Below, piece after piece: positions 8,077-15,640 of a DNA stretch of 40,477 nt. The first letter of the stretch is position 1. Every line of letters begins with the position of its first letter. The stretch is taken from positions 1-40,477 of the forward strand of contig JAPLMU010000055.1 of assembly GCA_026386795.1 (NCBI GenBank), written 5' to 3'. The notes beneath the pieces were generated by a model. That model saw only the letters and a program-made list of their open reading frames with translations, was not told the origin of the DNA and ran no database searches. Position numbers and translations under genes: made by a program. Origin of the DNA: Planctomycetota bacterium. GTDB taxonomy: Bacteria > Planctomycetota > Phycisphaerae > Phycisphaerales > SM1A02.

Positions 8077-8448
8077 TCACTTGGCGGCGCCAAGGCTTGA
8101 CTTGGCGGTCGCGAGGTCCTTCTCGATACGCAGGATCTTGTTCAATTTGGTGATCTGAAAGATCTGCATGATCTGCGCATTGATCTCACAAAGTCGCAGC
8201 TGACCGTCTTTGGCCTTCACCTTGTTCATGACAGTGAGAAGGGTCCCGAGTGCGGCGGATGACAGGTGTTCCACTCCCTTGAAGGTGACCACGATGCGCG
8301 GTCGGGGAGAGTCGTCCACCAACTTGGTCAACTCGTTACCGATCTGACGAATGACCACTTCATCAATGATGTGCTTCTCGGTGAACTCAACGAGCGTGCA
8401 CTCGGGGTCCTTGACGATCCGAATGAAACTTTGCTGCGGCTGTGCCAT
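8077..8448 (-). CDS. STAS-domain anti-anti-sigma factor
   Basis: A single STAS domain of 123 residues, starting MAQPQQSFIRIVKDPECTLV. These proteins sequester an anti-sigma kinase unless phosphorylated on a serine. The phosphorylation loop reads GVEHLSSAALGTLL (59-72), retaining two serines (63, 64). The Asp of the classic DSSG motif is Leu, and Gly is Ala. A longer reading from 8532 is ruled out because it would begin upstream of the intrinsic terminator of the secretin gene. The ATG at 8448 has no Shine-Dalgarno sequence but a TACACT box 8 bases upstream. Followed directly by its probable kinase. Confidence 0.88.
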   Translation of the reverse strand: MAQPQQSFIRIVKDPECTLVEFTEKHIIDEVVIRQIGNELTKLVDDSPRPRIVVTFKGVEHLSSAALGTLLTVMNKVKAKDGQLRLCEINAQIMQIFQITKLNKILRIEKDLATAKSSLGAAK

Positions 8449-8456
8449 ATCAACCA

Positions 8457-8462
8457 AGTGTA
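8457..8462 (-). promoter_or_regulatory. -10-like TACACT before the STAS gene
   Basis: TACACT on the minus strand, 8 bases from the STAS ATG and downstream of the secretin terminator, so it is the probable promoter of the STAS-kinase pair. No clear -35. Start of transcription would fall at or next to the ATG. Confidence 0.4.
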
Positions 8463-8486
8463 CCCCCGTCATGCGCCGCAGACTCG

Positions 8487-8521
8487 TAAAAGAAGCATCG
8501 GGAGCCCGAAGGCTCCCGATG
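8487..8521 (-). terminator. Rho-independent terminator of the secretin gene
   Basis: A perfect 11-bp stem (8496-8506 with 8511-8521). Its minus-strand loop is TTCG closed by C-G, the very stable UUCG tetraloop. It is followed on the minus strand by CTTCTTTTAC and lies about 30 bases after the secretin stop. It separates the secretin from the STAS-kinase transcript. Confidence 0.85.
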
Positions 8522-8549
8522 GAGAGTCGCAAGAAGTGACCCGGTCTAC

Positions 8550-11500
8550 TTAGTAGCCGGCGCCCGGGGACATCTGCTGACGCAGACCCGGGAACAGCGC
8601 GTCTTCCTGCTCCTGCTGGATGATGATCTCTGGACGGATCATCAGGAGTAGTGTGGTCTCGGTCTTGGATGTGATGCGATTCGTGAAGAAGCGGTTGACC
8701 ACGGGAATCTTGGAGAGCATCGGCACGCCGACCTCGACTTCGAGTTCCGTCACCAAGCGCTGTCCGCCGAGCAGAATGGTGCCCTTATCCGGCACGGTGA
8801 CCGTGGTGTCGATCTGCGTACCGGTGACTTCGGGGAGCTGAATCGTTCCTTCAAAGTTTGAGGATCGACCACCACCACCACCACCACCACCGCCACCGCC
8901 AGCAGCACCAGTCACGGTCTGCGAGGTGAACTTGGCGTTCTGGTTGAGACCAAAGAGCACGGTCATGGTGACGTAACGACGGTCACCAGAGATGCATGCT
9001 TCGATGTCCAGCACAAAGCCTTCGTACAGATTGCTGATGACCGGGGAGAATGCACCCGAGTTGTCACCCGTGACCGGGACGAGGTTCGACACATAGGCGA
9101 TGACCTTGGCAACACTGATCCACGAACGCTGGCAGTTGTAAAGCGTCAAGCGCGGGGCAGTGAGCACCACGTTGCGTTGATCAGCCTGCGTTGCGGTGAT
9201 GAGCAGGTCGACCTGGATGTCGTCGAGGTAAGTGAACCCTGTCGTGAGGACGGGGTTTGCCACCGCTGCGATACCGAAGGGATTCAGACCAGCAGCCGCC
9301 AACGTATTGACGAGCGGCAAGCCTTCCTGCTGCAAGTTAACCGTTGAGATTTCACCCTTCTGTACACCGATCGGTTGCACAGGAACGGAGGATCCGTAGG
9401 TGATGTCTTGACCGAAGCCGTTGGGCAAATCACCCTGATTGGTTGGGAAGCCTGTGCCGCCGACCGGAGTATTCACACCGGGCTGAACAACGTTTCCGAA
9501 GATGACGGGATTCTTCAGGCGACCAACCTGTTGAGCTCCACTTCCAGAGGTACCGGGACCACCCTTCTGATAGAAGAAGTCACGGAGCTGGAAGTTCGGA
9601 TCAACTGCACGCGCCGCGGACCACATGCGGTCGTTGGAGTTGAAGTACAGGTCGAAGTCAATACCGATCTGCTCAAACCAGTCCATCGAGACCTGCACAA
9701 CGCGGCCTTCGATGTTGATCTGCAGCGCACGGATGGCGCGCAATTGCTGGAGAAGACCTTCGATATCACGGTGCGCCGATGGCGAAGCCGTGACAATGAG
9801 ATTGCGATTGAACTCCGCGATGCGGTCGGTTCCTTGGCCGCGCTCTTCCCAGTTGGCATCCACCTGGTTGTAGATGAGTTGCTTGAGCTGGTCGATGAGT
9901 TCACCTGGATCGCCGCGCGTTGGCGGTTCGCCGGGGGTTCCGAACGGCACACTGCCACTACCGCCGCCGCCGCCGCCACTACCGCCACCTCCACCACCGC
10001 CGCCGAACCCACCACCACCACCGCCGCCACCGCCACCGCCGCCACCGCCGCCGCCGGTCTGTACCGACTGGCTCAGGTTGAACTCGGGGGCGTTATCAAA
10101 GTCTGGCGCACGGAATAGAAGGTCGCGCACGTCGTAAACGAATGTCACCTGCTTCTTCTTGACGCCAGCCTTCGTAGTGATGACCACGATGCCATCCTGC
10201 ACATCGAACGCGAGCGGCTCACTCGGAGGAGCATCGCCGTTCTTTGAAATGACACGCTCCAGAACCCGCTTCAGCGCAGATTCCATGTTGGTGCTGCCGA
10301 GGTCAATAGTGACCGCAGTCTGCTCAGGCTCAAGGCCCACTTCCTTCAACTGGGTCCAGTCAATCAGGAAGTCAACCTTGGTCTGGTTCTTGAAGTAATC
10401 GCAGGCCTGCTCAAGCGTCGGTCCGGTTGTGAACGGAACAGGGAGCGAGGTGGTCTGAAGTTTGTTCCAGGTTGGGACATTCACCTCGGCTTCGCGGTAA
10501 CCGCTCGCGCCGTAGTCCGGCTCGCGAACGCGGCGATCACTGAGTTCCTGCCAATCCTCTGGGTAAGTCACCAGCGCGTTGGTCGAACGTGGGCCAGGAC
10601 CTGAGATATTGACGCGCTGCGGAACAGTGGCTTCAAGCGCCTCGTCTTCGAGACGAGAGAACCCGTAAGAGCGGCGCTTCTGCGTCTCTGCAAAACGAAC
10701 ATACATCTCGGTGGTGTGGAGCGCATCGCGAAGCGTGAGGGCAGCCGAGTTGTTCGGGTCGAGCGCGAGTGCGCTGTCGAGAACTTGTAGCGCCTCGGTG
10801 TACTTCTGCTGCATCTGCAACTTGCGCACGTTGAGGAGGATTTCGTTCACGCGCTTGGTGCGGTTTTCTTCCTCAGTGCGCTGCGATGACGCACTCTGCT
10901 CACCCTGTGCGCTGCGAGCCTTCTGATCAACAGTGAGCTTGTGCTGCCGCGATTCCTCACCAATCTGGTCGACCAGTTTCTCGGCATCCGACGACATTTG
11001 CTCAAACTCGGCTGCGTTGAGGACATTGCGCGCGAGATCAAGGCGGGTGCGGGCGGTCACGGCAGCGAGCTTGGCTTGATCGTAATCCTGCTGCGAAAGA
11101 AGGCTCTGCGAGCGCTTCATGTCGGAACTGAATTGCGCAGTTGCCTGTTGACGACGGACTTCGCGGTCACTTGAGACGCTACCGATGACGGTGCCGCCCT
11201 CAAGCATGGACTGCGCACGTGCGCGCTCGCGAATTGCTTCTTCATCTCCAGGCAAGAATTGCAGAAGCGTTGCCCATCCGTTGGCAGCCTGCGACCACTC
11301 GCCCTTCTTCATTGCGGCTTGTGCGGCAGAGCGGATTTGCTTTGTATCAACGGAAACTTGGGTGTCATCAGCGGGCTCAATCGCGGCTGGTTCCGCAGCA
11401 GGCGCGGGCTTCTTGGCGACTGGCTTCTTAGCGGGCGGGGTCGCCTGCTTTGTTGGCTCTGGTTCGCTCGGCTCTGGAGCAGGATCAGCTGGTGGCTCGG

Positions 11501-11696
11501 TTGCTGGATCGGTCGGCTCTGGAGCAGGGTCCTGCATTGGAGCGATCGGCATTGCAGTCGCATGGCGAGTCACTGCGTGGGGCATCACGGCAGTGACGCC
11601 GAACATCCCGACCACAAGCGTCGTCTTAAGCGCAGAAGAAGAACGCGCAAGCAGCGAGTTCAGCGGACTGACGAATCGAATCTCTTCACGAGGCAT
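8550..11696 (-). CDS. Secretin-family outer-membrane protein (GspD/PilQ-like) with TPR and poly-Gly tracts
   Basis: 1048 residues. Order: a membrane segment or signal near 22-42; a Pro/Glu/Ala linker (~50-110); a TPR-like helical region (~120-345); an N0/STN-like domain (LEQACDYFKNQTKVDFLIDW and on); a Gly tract; an N-domain (FNRNLIVTASPSAHRDIEGL); and the secretin pore domain. The pore domain ends VTVPDKGTILLGGQRLV, VPMLSKIPVVNRFF and TLLLMIRPEII, which are signature features. Such proteins form the outer-membrane gate of type II or III secretion or type IV pili. Residues 542-581 include 16 Gly, Phe, 8 Gly, Ser, 6 Gly; a second run of 11 Gly lies at 933-943. GGAG precedes the ATG. No other secretion genes are nearby, so the substrate and machine are unknown. 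Confidence 0.9.
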   Translation of the reverse strand: MPREEIRFVSPLNSLLARSSSALKTTLVVGMFGVTAVMPHAVTRHATAMPIAPMQDPAPEPTDPATEPPADPAPEPSEPEPTKQATPPAKKPVAKKPAPAAEPAAIEPADDTQVSVDTKQIRSAAQAAMKKGEWSQAANGWATLLQFLPGDEEAIRERARAQSMLEGGTVIGSVSSDREVRRQQATAQFSSDMKRSQSLLSQQDYDQAKLAAVTARTRLDLARNVLNAAEFEQMSSDAEKLVDQIGEESRQHKLTVDQKARSAQGEQSASSQRTEEENRTKRVNEILLNVRKLQMQQKYTEALQVLDSALALDPNNSAALTLRDALHTTEMYVRFAETQKRRSYGFSRLEDEALEATVPQRVNISGPGPRSTNALVTYPEDWQELSDRRVREPDYGASGYREAEVNVPTWNKLQTTSLPVPFTTGPTLEQACDYFKNQTKVDFLIDWTQLKEVGLEPEQTAVTIDLGSTNMESALKRVLERVISKNGDAPPSEPLAFDVQDGIVVITTKAGVKKKQVTFVYDVRDLLFRAPDFDNAPEFNLSQSVQTGGGGGGGGGGGGGGGGFGGGGGGGGSGGGGGGSGSVPFGTPGEPPTRGDPGELIDQLKQLIYNQVDANWEERGQGTDRIAEFNRNLIVTASPSAHRDIEGLLQQLRAIRALQINIEGRVVQVSMDWFEQIGIDFDLYFNSNDRMWSAARAVDPNFQLRDFFYQKGGPGTSGSGAQQVGRLKNPVIFGNVVQPGVNTPVGGTGFPTNQGDLPNGFGQDITYGSSVPVQPIGVQKGEISTVNLQQEGLPLVNTLAAAGLNPFGIAAVANPVLTTGFTYLDDIQVDLLITATQADQRNVVLTAPRLTLYNCQRSWISVAKVIAYVSNLVPVTGDNSGAFSPVISNLYEGFVLDIEACISGDRRYVTMTVLFGLNQNAKFTSQTVTGAAGGGGGGGGGGGRSSNFEGTIQLPEVTGTQIDTTVTVPDKGTILLGGQRLVTELEVEVGVPMLSKIPVVNRFFTNRITSKTETTLLLMIRPEIIIQQEQEDALFPGLRQQMSPGAGY
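9951..10055 (-). repeat. GGN trinucleotide tract encoding poly-Gly
   Basis: About 105 bases of nearly pure glycine codons (GGC, GGT, GGA) within the secretin, broken by three Ser and one Phe codon. A second tract of 11 Gly codons is at 8868-8900. Such triplet tracts can change length without shifting the frame. Confidence 0.85.
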
Positions 11697-11920
11697 GACT
11701 GCTCCTAGACGACAAACGCCAGCGCCGCCACATGGCGGTATTGGCTGAACATCTCTTTCGGGCGCGGTTGCCCAAAGGATCGCCCCACATCAATAGATTC
11801 GGCACGGACCGAACCCAAAGGCGGAGGTTGGGCGAGACTACCCTGCTCTCGGACAGCCTGCAAAGGGGGTCCCAGATTCCGGGACAACCCGTCAACTGCT
11901 GAACTTTGGTGAAAACCCGT

Positions 11921-11926
11921 TACACT
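11921..11926 (+). promoter_or_regulatory. -10-like TACACT before carA
   Basis: TACACT ends 10 bases before the carA ATG; no Shine-Dalgarno is present and no clear -35 is seen. The rest of 11697-11936, between the divergent secretin and carA genes, holds only small hairpins (for example CCGCC/GGCGG near 11730). Confidence 0.4.
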
Positions 11927-11936
11927 CCCACCCGCC

Positions 11937-13148
11937 ATGATCCAGCGAGCCCAGCCAATGGAACCAAAAATCTGTCGACTCGCTCTTGAAGACGGAACGG
12001 TCTTTCATGGCCGACCGTTTGGTCTTTGTACGGATAAATCGACCGCTGGCGGCGAAGTTGTCTTCAACACTGCCATGTGCGGGTACCAGGAAGCGCTGTC
12101 TGACCCTTCCTACACAGGGCAAATCCTGACCATGACGGCGACGGAAATGGGTAACTACGGAATTGCTGACGAGGACGTCGAGAGCCGCTCCACTGCCGTC
12201 CGTGGTTTCGTGGTGCGTGAGGCGATTGAGGAACCAAGTAATCATCGTTCCATGAGCAGCCTCTCCGCTTGGCTTGCGTCGAACGGCGTGATTGGAATTG
12301 ATGGAATCGATACGCGGGCCTTGGTGCGAATTCTGCGTACCAAGGGAGCGCTGCGTGGCGTGCTGTTTGTTGGCGCAACCAAATCGGACGACGAACTTGT
12401 TGCTATGGCGCGCGCCCTCCCTTCGATGGCGGGACAGAATCTTGCGGGATGCGTCAGCCCAACACAGAGCAGCACATGGCGCGAAGGACTTGGCGAGTGG
12501 ACGATGCGTGGGCAATCACATGGCGGGCGCGCTTTCAAAGTGGTCGCGCTTGATTGCGGTGCCAAGCACAACATCTATCGAAATCTTGCTGAGCGCGGTT
12601 GTGATATCGAAGTCGTGCCACACGACTTGAGCGCCGCAGAGATTCGCGCGCGCAAGCCTGACGGATTGTTCATATCCAACGGCCCCGGCGATCCAGCTGC
12701 CGTGGAGCAAACCATCGCAACGCTGCGCGAGATTGCCGGCGAAGTACCAACTTTCGGCATCTGCCTTGGTCATCAGCTGCTCGCCCTCGCCCTCGGTGCC
12801 AAGACTTGGAAATTGAAGTTTGGCCATCGCGGCGCTAACCAGCCCGTGCGCAATTTGCTCACTGGTCGTGTTGAAATTACTAGCCAAAATCACGGCTTCT
12901 GTGTCGACGAAGCGTCTCTGCGCGCTGTCGGCGGTGAACCGACGCATATGCACCTGAATGACGGCACATTGGCGGGATTCCGGCATACTTCCAAGCCGAT
13001 CTTCAGTGTGCAATATCACCCCGAGGCTTCGCCTGGACCGCATGACTCTGCGTACCTCTTCGACTGCTTCGTCACCATGATGGGCAGCAGGCGACCAATC
13101 ACCGCCGCTGACATGGAAGCGGCGCAACGTGCGCTCGCTTCCGCGTGA
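11937..13148 (+). CDS. carA: Carbamoyl-phosphate synthase small (glutaminase) subunit
   Basis: CarA hydrolyses glutamine and channels ammonia to CarB for carbamoyl phosphate, used for pyrimidines and arginine. The N-terminal CPSase domain begins LALEDGTVFHGRPFG and includes TGMCGYQE-like FNTAMCGYQEALSDPSYTGQ. The class I amidotransferase domain has nucleophile C276 (FGICLGHQLL), FISNGPGDP, and H361/E363 (QYHPEASPGPHD). The length of 403 residues is close to the family norm (382 in E. coli). A start at 11958 (MEPKICRL) is also possible. carB is not adjacent; priA follows after 10 bases. Confidence 0.96.
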   Translation: MIQRAQPMEPKICRLALEDGTVFHGRPFGLCTDKSTAGGEVVFNTAMCGYQEALSDPSYTGQILTMTATEMGNYGIADEDVESRSTAVRGFVVREAIEEPSNHRSMSSLSAWLASNGVIGIDGIDTRALVRILRTKGALRGVLFVGATKSDDELVAMARALPSMAGQNLAGCVSPTQSSTWREGLGEWTMRGQSHGGRAFKVVALDCGAKHNIYRNLAERGCDIEVVPHDLSAAEIRARKPDGLFISNGPGDPAAVEQTIATLREIAGEVPTFGICLGHQLLALALGAKTWKLKFGHRGANQPVRNLLTGRVEITSQNHGFCVDEASLRAVGGEPTHMHLNDGTLAGFRHTSKPIFSVQYHPEASPGPHDSAYLFDCFVTMMGSRRPITAADMEAAQRALASA

Positions 13149-13158
13149 CGAGCCCCGC

Positions 13159-15534
13159 ATGTCCCTGTTCGCTTCCGGCGACCGTACTGTTTCGCTCCTT
13201 GCTCAGGTGGCGGTCGAGCGATCGCTCGAGCGTTATCCCGATGGACTGACGTACGCACTTCCGCCTGAACTTGCAGATGTGCGCGCTGGTGAGCGAGTCC
13301 GCGTTCCGCTTGGGCGCGGCGATTCCGCGGTCGAAGGAATTGTGGTTCGCACCATGGCCGCTGATGCGATGCCGGGCGTACCACTATCAAAGCTGAAGTT
13401 CGTTGAAGCGCGTTCGAGCGCGGCACCGCCGATGCCAGCGCAACTTGTGGAGTTGGCGCAATGGATTTCTGCGTACTACGTATGCCCGATCGGAATGACT
13501 TTAGCGTCGATGACGCCCGCTGCGGTGAAGAAAGGCGTGGGCACTGTGACGCGCACGCTGGTTGATTTGGCGCCAGGATGGGAAGTGGCGATCGCTGCCG
13601 CGAAGCGTGTCACTGTGCAACAGCGGCGCGCTGTAGAGGCATTGCGAACCGCGCAAGAAGCCGAACGGCCGATGGACGTTCGTGAACTGTGCGAGCGCGC
13701 CGAATTGGGGACGCCGGAGCCGGTAAAGCGGCTGATTTCCGCTGGAATTCTTGTGGCGCAGCGACGCAGCAAGGTGGAAGCGGAATGGCGCGCCGAGCGT
13801 GCTGCATCAGCGGTCGCGCCGCAACTCACTGCTGCGCAGCACGGAATAGTGGAATCGATTGGTGCCACGATCGGCGGCGGATTTTCTCAGCACTTGCTCT
13901 TTGGTGTCACCGGCGCCGGCAAGACTGAGGTCTACATGCGGCTCATTGAGCGCACATTGGCTGCTGGACGCACGGCTCTGGTCTTAGTTCCAGAAATCGG
14001 ACTCACTCCGCAGACTGGCGGGCGCTTGATGGCTCGCTTCCCGAATGAACGCGTAGCAATCTTGCACAGCGGACTCACCGCGGCGCAGCGCAACCAACAT
14101 TGGAACCTTGTGTCATCTGGACAAGTGCGCATAGTGATGGGCGCACGCAGTGCAGTGTTTGCACCAGTAGCAGATGAGCGGCTCGGATTGATTGTGGTGG
14201 ATGAAGAGCACGACGCGAGCTACAAACAAGATCAGATGCCGCGCTATCACGGGCGCGATGTTGCTATTCGACGTGCGCAGATGGCGCGATGCCCGATTGT
14301 TCTTGGAAGCGCCACGCCAAGCTTGGAGAGTTGGTTCAACGCAACAGAGAGAAAGTCGAGCGCGCTGCATATCTTGCGCGATCGTGCCCCGGGACTGCGG
14401 CTGCCGCATGTCGAAGTGGTTGACTTTGCTGAGGAACGCAAGAAATTTCCTGATCGTCGCGTGCACCTCTTGGGCCCACGGCTTGCTGGCGCGATTCAGG
14501 AAACGCTTGATAGCAACGGGCAAGTGCTGATCCTCTTGAATCGCCGCGGCTATGGAAACTGGATCGCCTGCGCAGACCATCATTGCGGATGGCTGATGCG
14601 CTGCGAACGCTGTGATGCTGGCATGATTTGCCACAAATTGCCCTCTGCCGTGGGCGGAACTGCCACGCAATATGTCCGTTGCCATCACTGCCAAGGTGAG
14701 CAGAAATTGCCGCGCACCTGCCCGGTATGTGGTAAGCAAGTTTCGGTGTTCGGACTCGGGGTGCAGCGCGTCGAAGAAGAACTTGCACGGCTTCATCCCG
14801 CGCTCGTTCCCGGATCAACGATGCTGCGCATCGATGCGGATTCCATGCAAGACGCAAATGACTTCCATGATGCACTTGGGCGTTTCGGCGCGGGCGAAGT
14901 GCGACTCTTGGTGGGTACGCAGATGATTGCTAAGGGTCTTGATTTCCCCGGTGTGCGTCTCGTTGGCGTGGTGAATGCAGATACCGCACTCAACTTGCCG
15001 GACTTCCGCGCCGCCGAACGCACGTTTCAATTGGTGAGCCAGGTGTCCGGGCGCTGCGGTCGAAGCGCGGAGGCGGGGCGCGCGATCGTGCAGACCTTCC
15101 AACCCGACTCTCCGGCAATCCGACTCGCGGCGGCACACGACTATGAGGCGTTTGCGAAAGAGGAACTTGCGCTCCGCGAGCGATTCGCACTTCCACCGTG
15201 GCGACGTATGGCGCGCGTGGTGATCAGGGATGCTGACGAGGAGAAGGCGCGTGTGATGGGCGAGGAGCTGGCACGCGCGCTGACGATCGAGGCGGAAGGG
15301 ATGACCGCGGCACCAGGCGCGCATGGTGGCAAGGATGTGACCGGTGCCATTGAGGTCGCCGGCCCGATGCCCTGCCCAATTGCACGGATTTCCGACCGCT
15401 GGCGCATGCAGGTAGAGATCACCGCGCCGAATGCTGCCATGCTTGGGCGATTTCTGACCGCCGCTCGGAATGCGAAGATTCTGCGCCCGGGCGAGACCTA
15501 CGCCGTGGATGTGGATCCTGTGGCGCTCATGTGA
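13159..15534 (+). CDS. priA: Primosomal protein N', replication restart helicase PriA
   Basis: PriA recognises stalled forks and D-loops and reloads the replisome. 791 residues. The N-terminal DNA-binding domain (LTYALPPELADVRAGERVRVPLG) is followed by the helicase: Walker A GVTGAGKTEVY (near 249), LVPEIGLTPQ, DEEH box VVDEEHDASYKQ (near 347), and GSATPSLESW. A cysteine cluster for two zinc ions follows (CADHHCGWLMRCERC, RCHHC, CPVC; about 469-527), then GTQMIAKGLDFPGVRLV and QVSGRCGRS. The ATG at 13159, 10 bases after the carA stop, matches the conserved N-terminus better than the in-frame ATG at 13129 inside carA. Co-transcribed with carA by position; the functional link is not obvious. Confidence 0.95.
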   Translation: MSLFASGDRTVSLLAQVAVERSLERYPDGLTYALPPELADVRAGERVRVPLGRGDSAVEGIVVRTMAADAMPGVPLSKLKFVEARSSAAPPMPAQLVELAQWISAYYVCPIGMTLASMTPAAVKKGVGTVTRTLVDLAPGWEVAIAAAKRVTVQQRRAVEALRTAQEAERPMDVRELCERAELGTPEPVKRLISAGILVAQRRSKVEAEWRAERAASAVAPQLTAAQHGIVESIGATIGGGFSQHLLFGVTGAGKTEVYMRLIERTLAAGRTALVLVPEIGLTPQTGGRLMARFPNERVAILHSGLTAAQRNQHWNLVSSGQVRIVMGARSAVFAPVADERLGLIVVDEEHDASYKQDQMPRYHGRDVAIRRAQMARCPIVLGSATPSLESWFNATERKSSALHILRDRAPGLRLPHVEVVDFAEERKKFPDRRVHLLGPRLAGAIQETLDSNGQVLILLNRRGYGNWIACADHHCGWLMRCERCDAGMICHKLPSAVGGTATQYVRCHHCQGEQKLPRTCPVCGKQVSVFGLGVQRVEEELARLHPALVPGSTMLRIDADSMQDANDFHDALGRFGAGEVRLLVGTQMIAKGLDFPGVRLVGVVNADTALNLPDFRAAERTFQLVSQVSGRCGRSAEAGRAIVQTFQPDSPAIRLAAAHDYEAFAKEELALRERFALPPWRRMARVVIRDADEEKARVMGEELARALTIEAEGMTAAPGAHGGKDVTGAIEVAGPMPCPIARISDRWRMQVEITAPNAAMLGRFLTAARNAKILRPGETYAVDVDPVALM

Positions 15535-15579
15535 GCGGACTCACGGCGATTTATGTATCCGTGAAAGCGCAGTTCACTC

Positions 15580-15585
15580 TATAAT
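15580..15585 (+). promoter_or_regulatory. -10 box of the sucA promoter
   Basis: TATAAT in the context TCTATAATCG, 55 bases before the sucA ATG. Same surroundings as the tRNA-Lys -10 box. No clear -35. GAGGAG near 15624-15629 serves as ribosome binding site. Confidence 0.55.
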
Positions 15586-15640
15586 CGTTGGACTTTGCGC
15601 ATCGCGAGCTGCGATGGCACATTGAGGAGCGCGCGACACC

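Noticed and set aside
8449-8532. Longer N-terminus for the STAS protein
   Set aside because: It would start within a terminator region belonging to the secretin gene, and the extra residues are not part of a STAS domain.
9874-10137. Poly-proline reading on the plus strand
   Set aside because: It is the antisense of the glycine tract of the secretin; no start signal and no homology expected.
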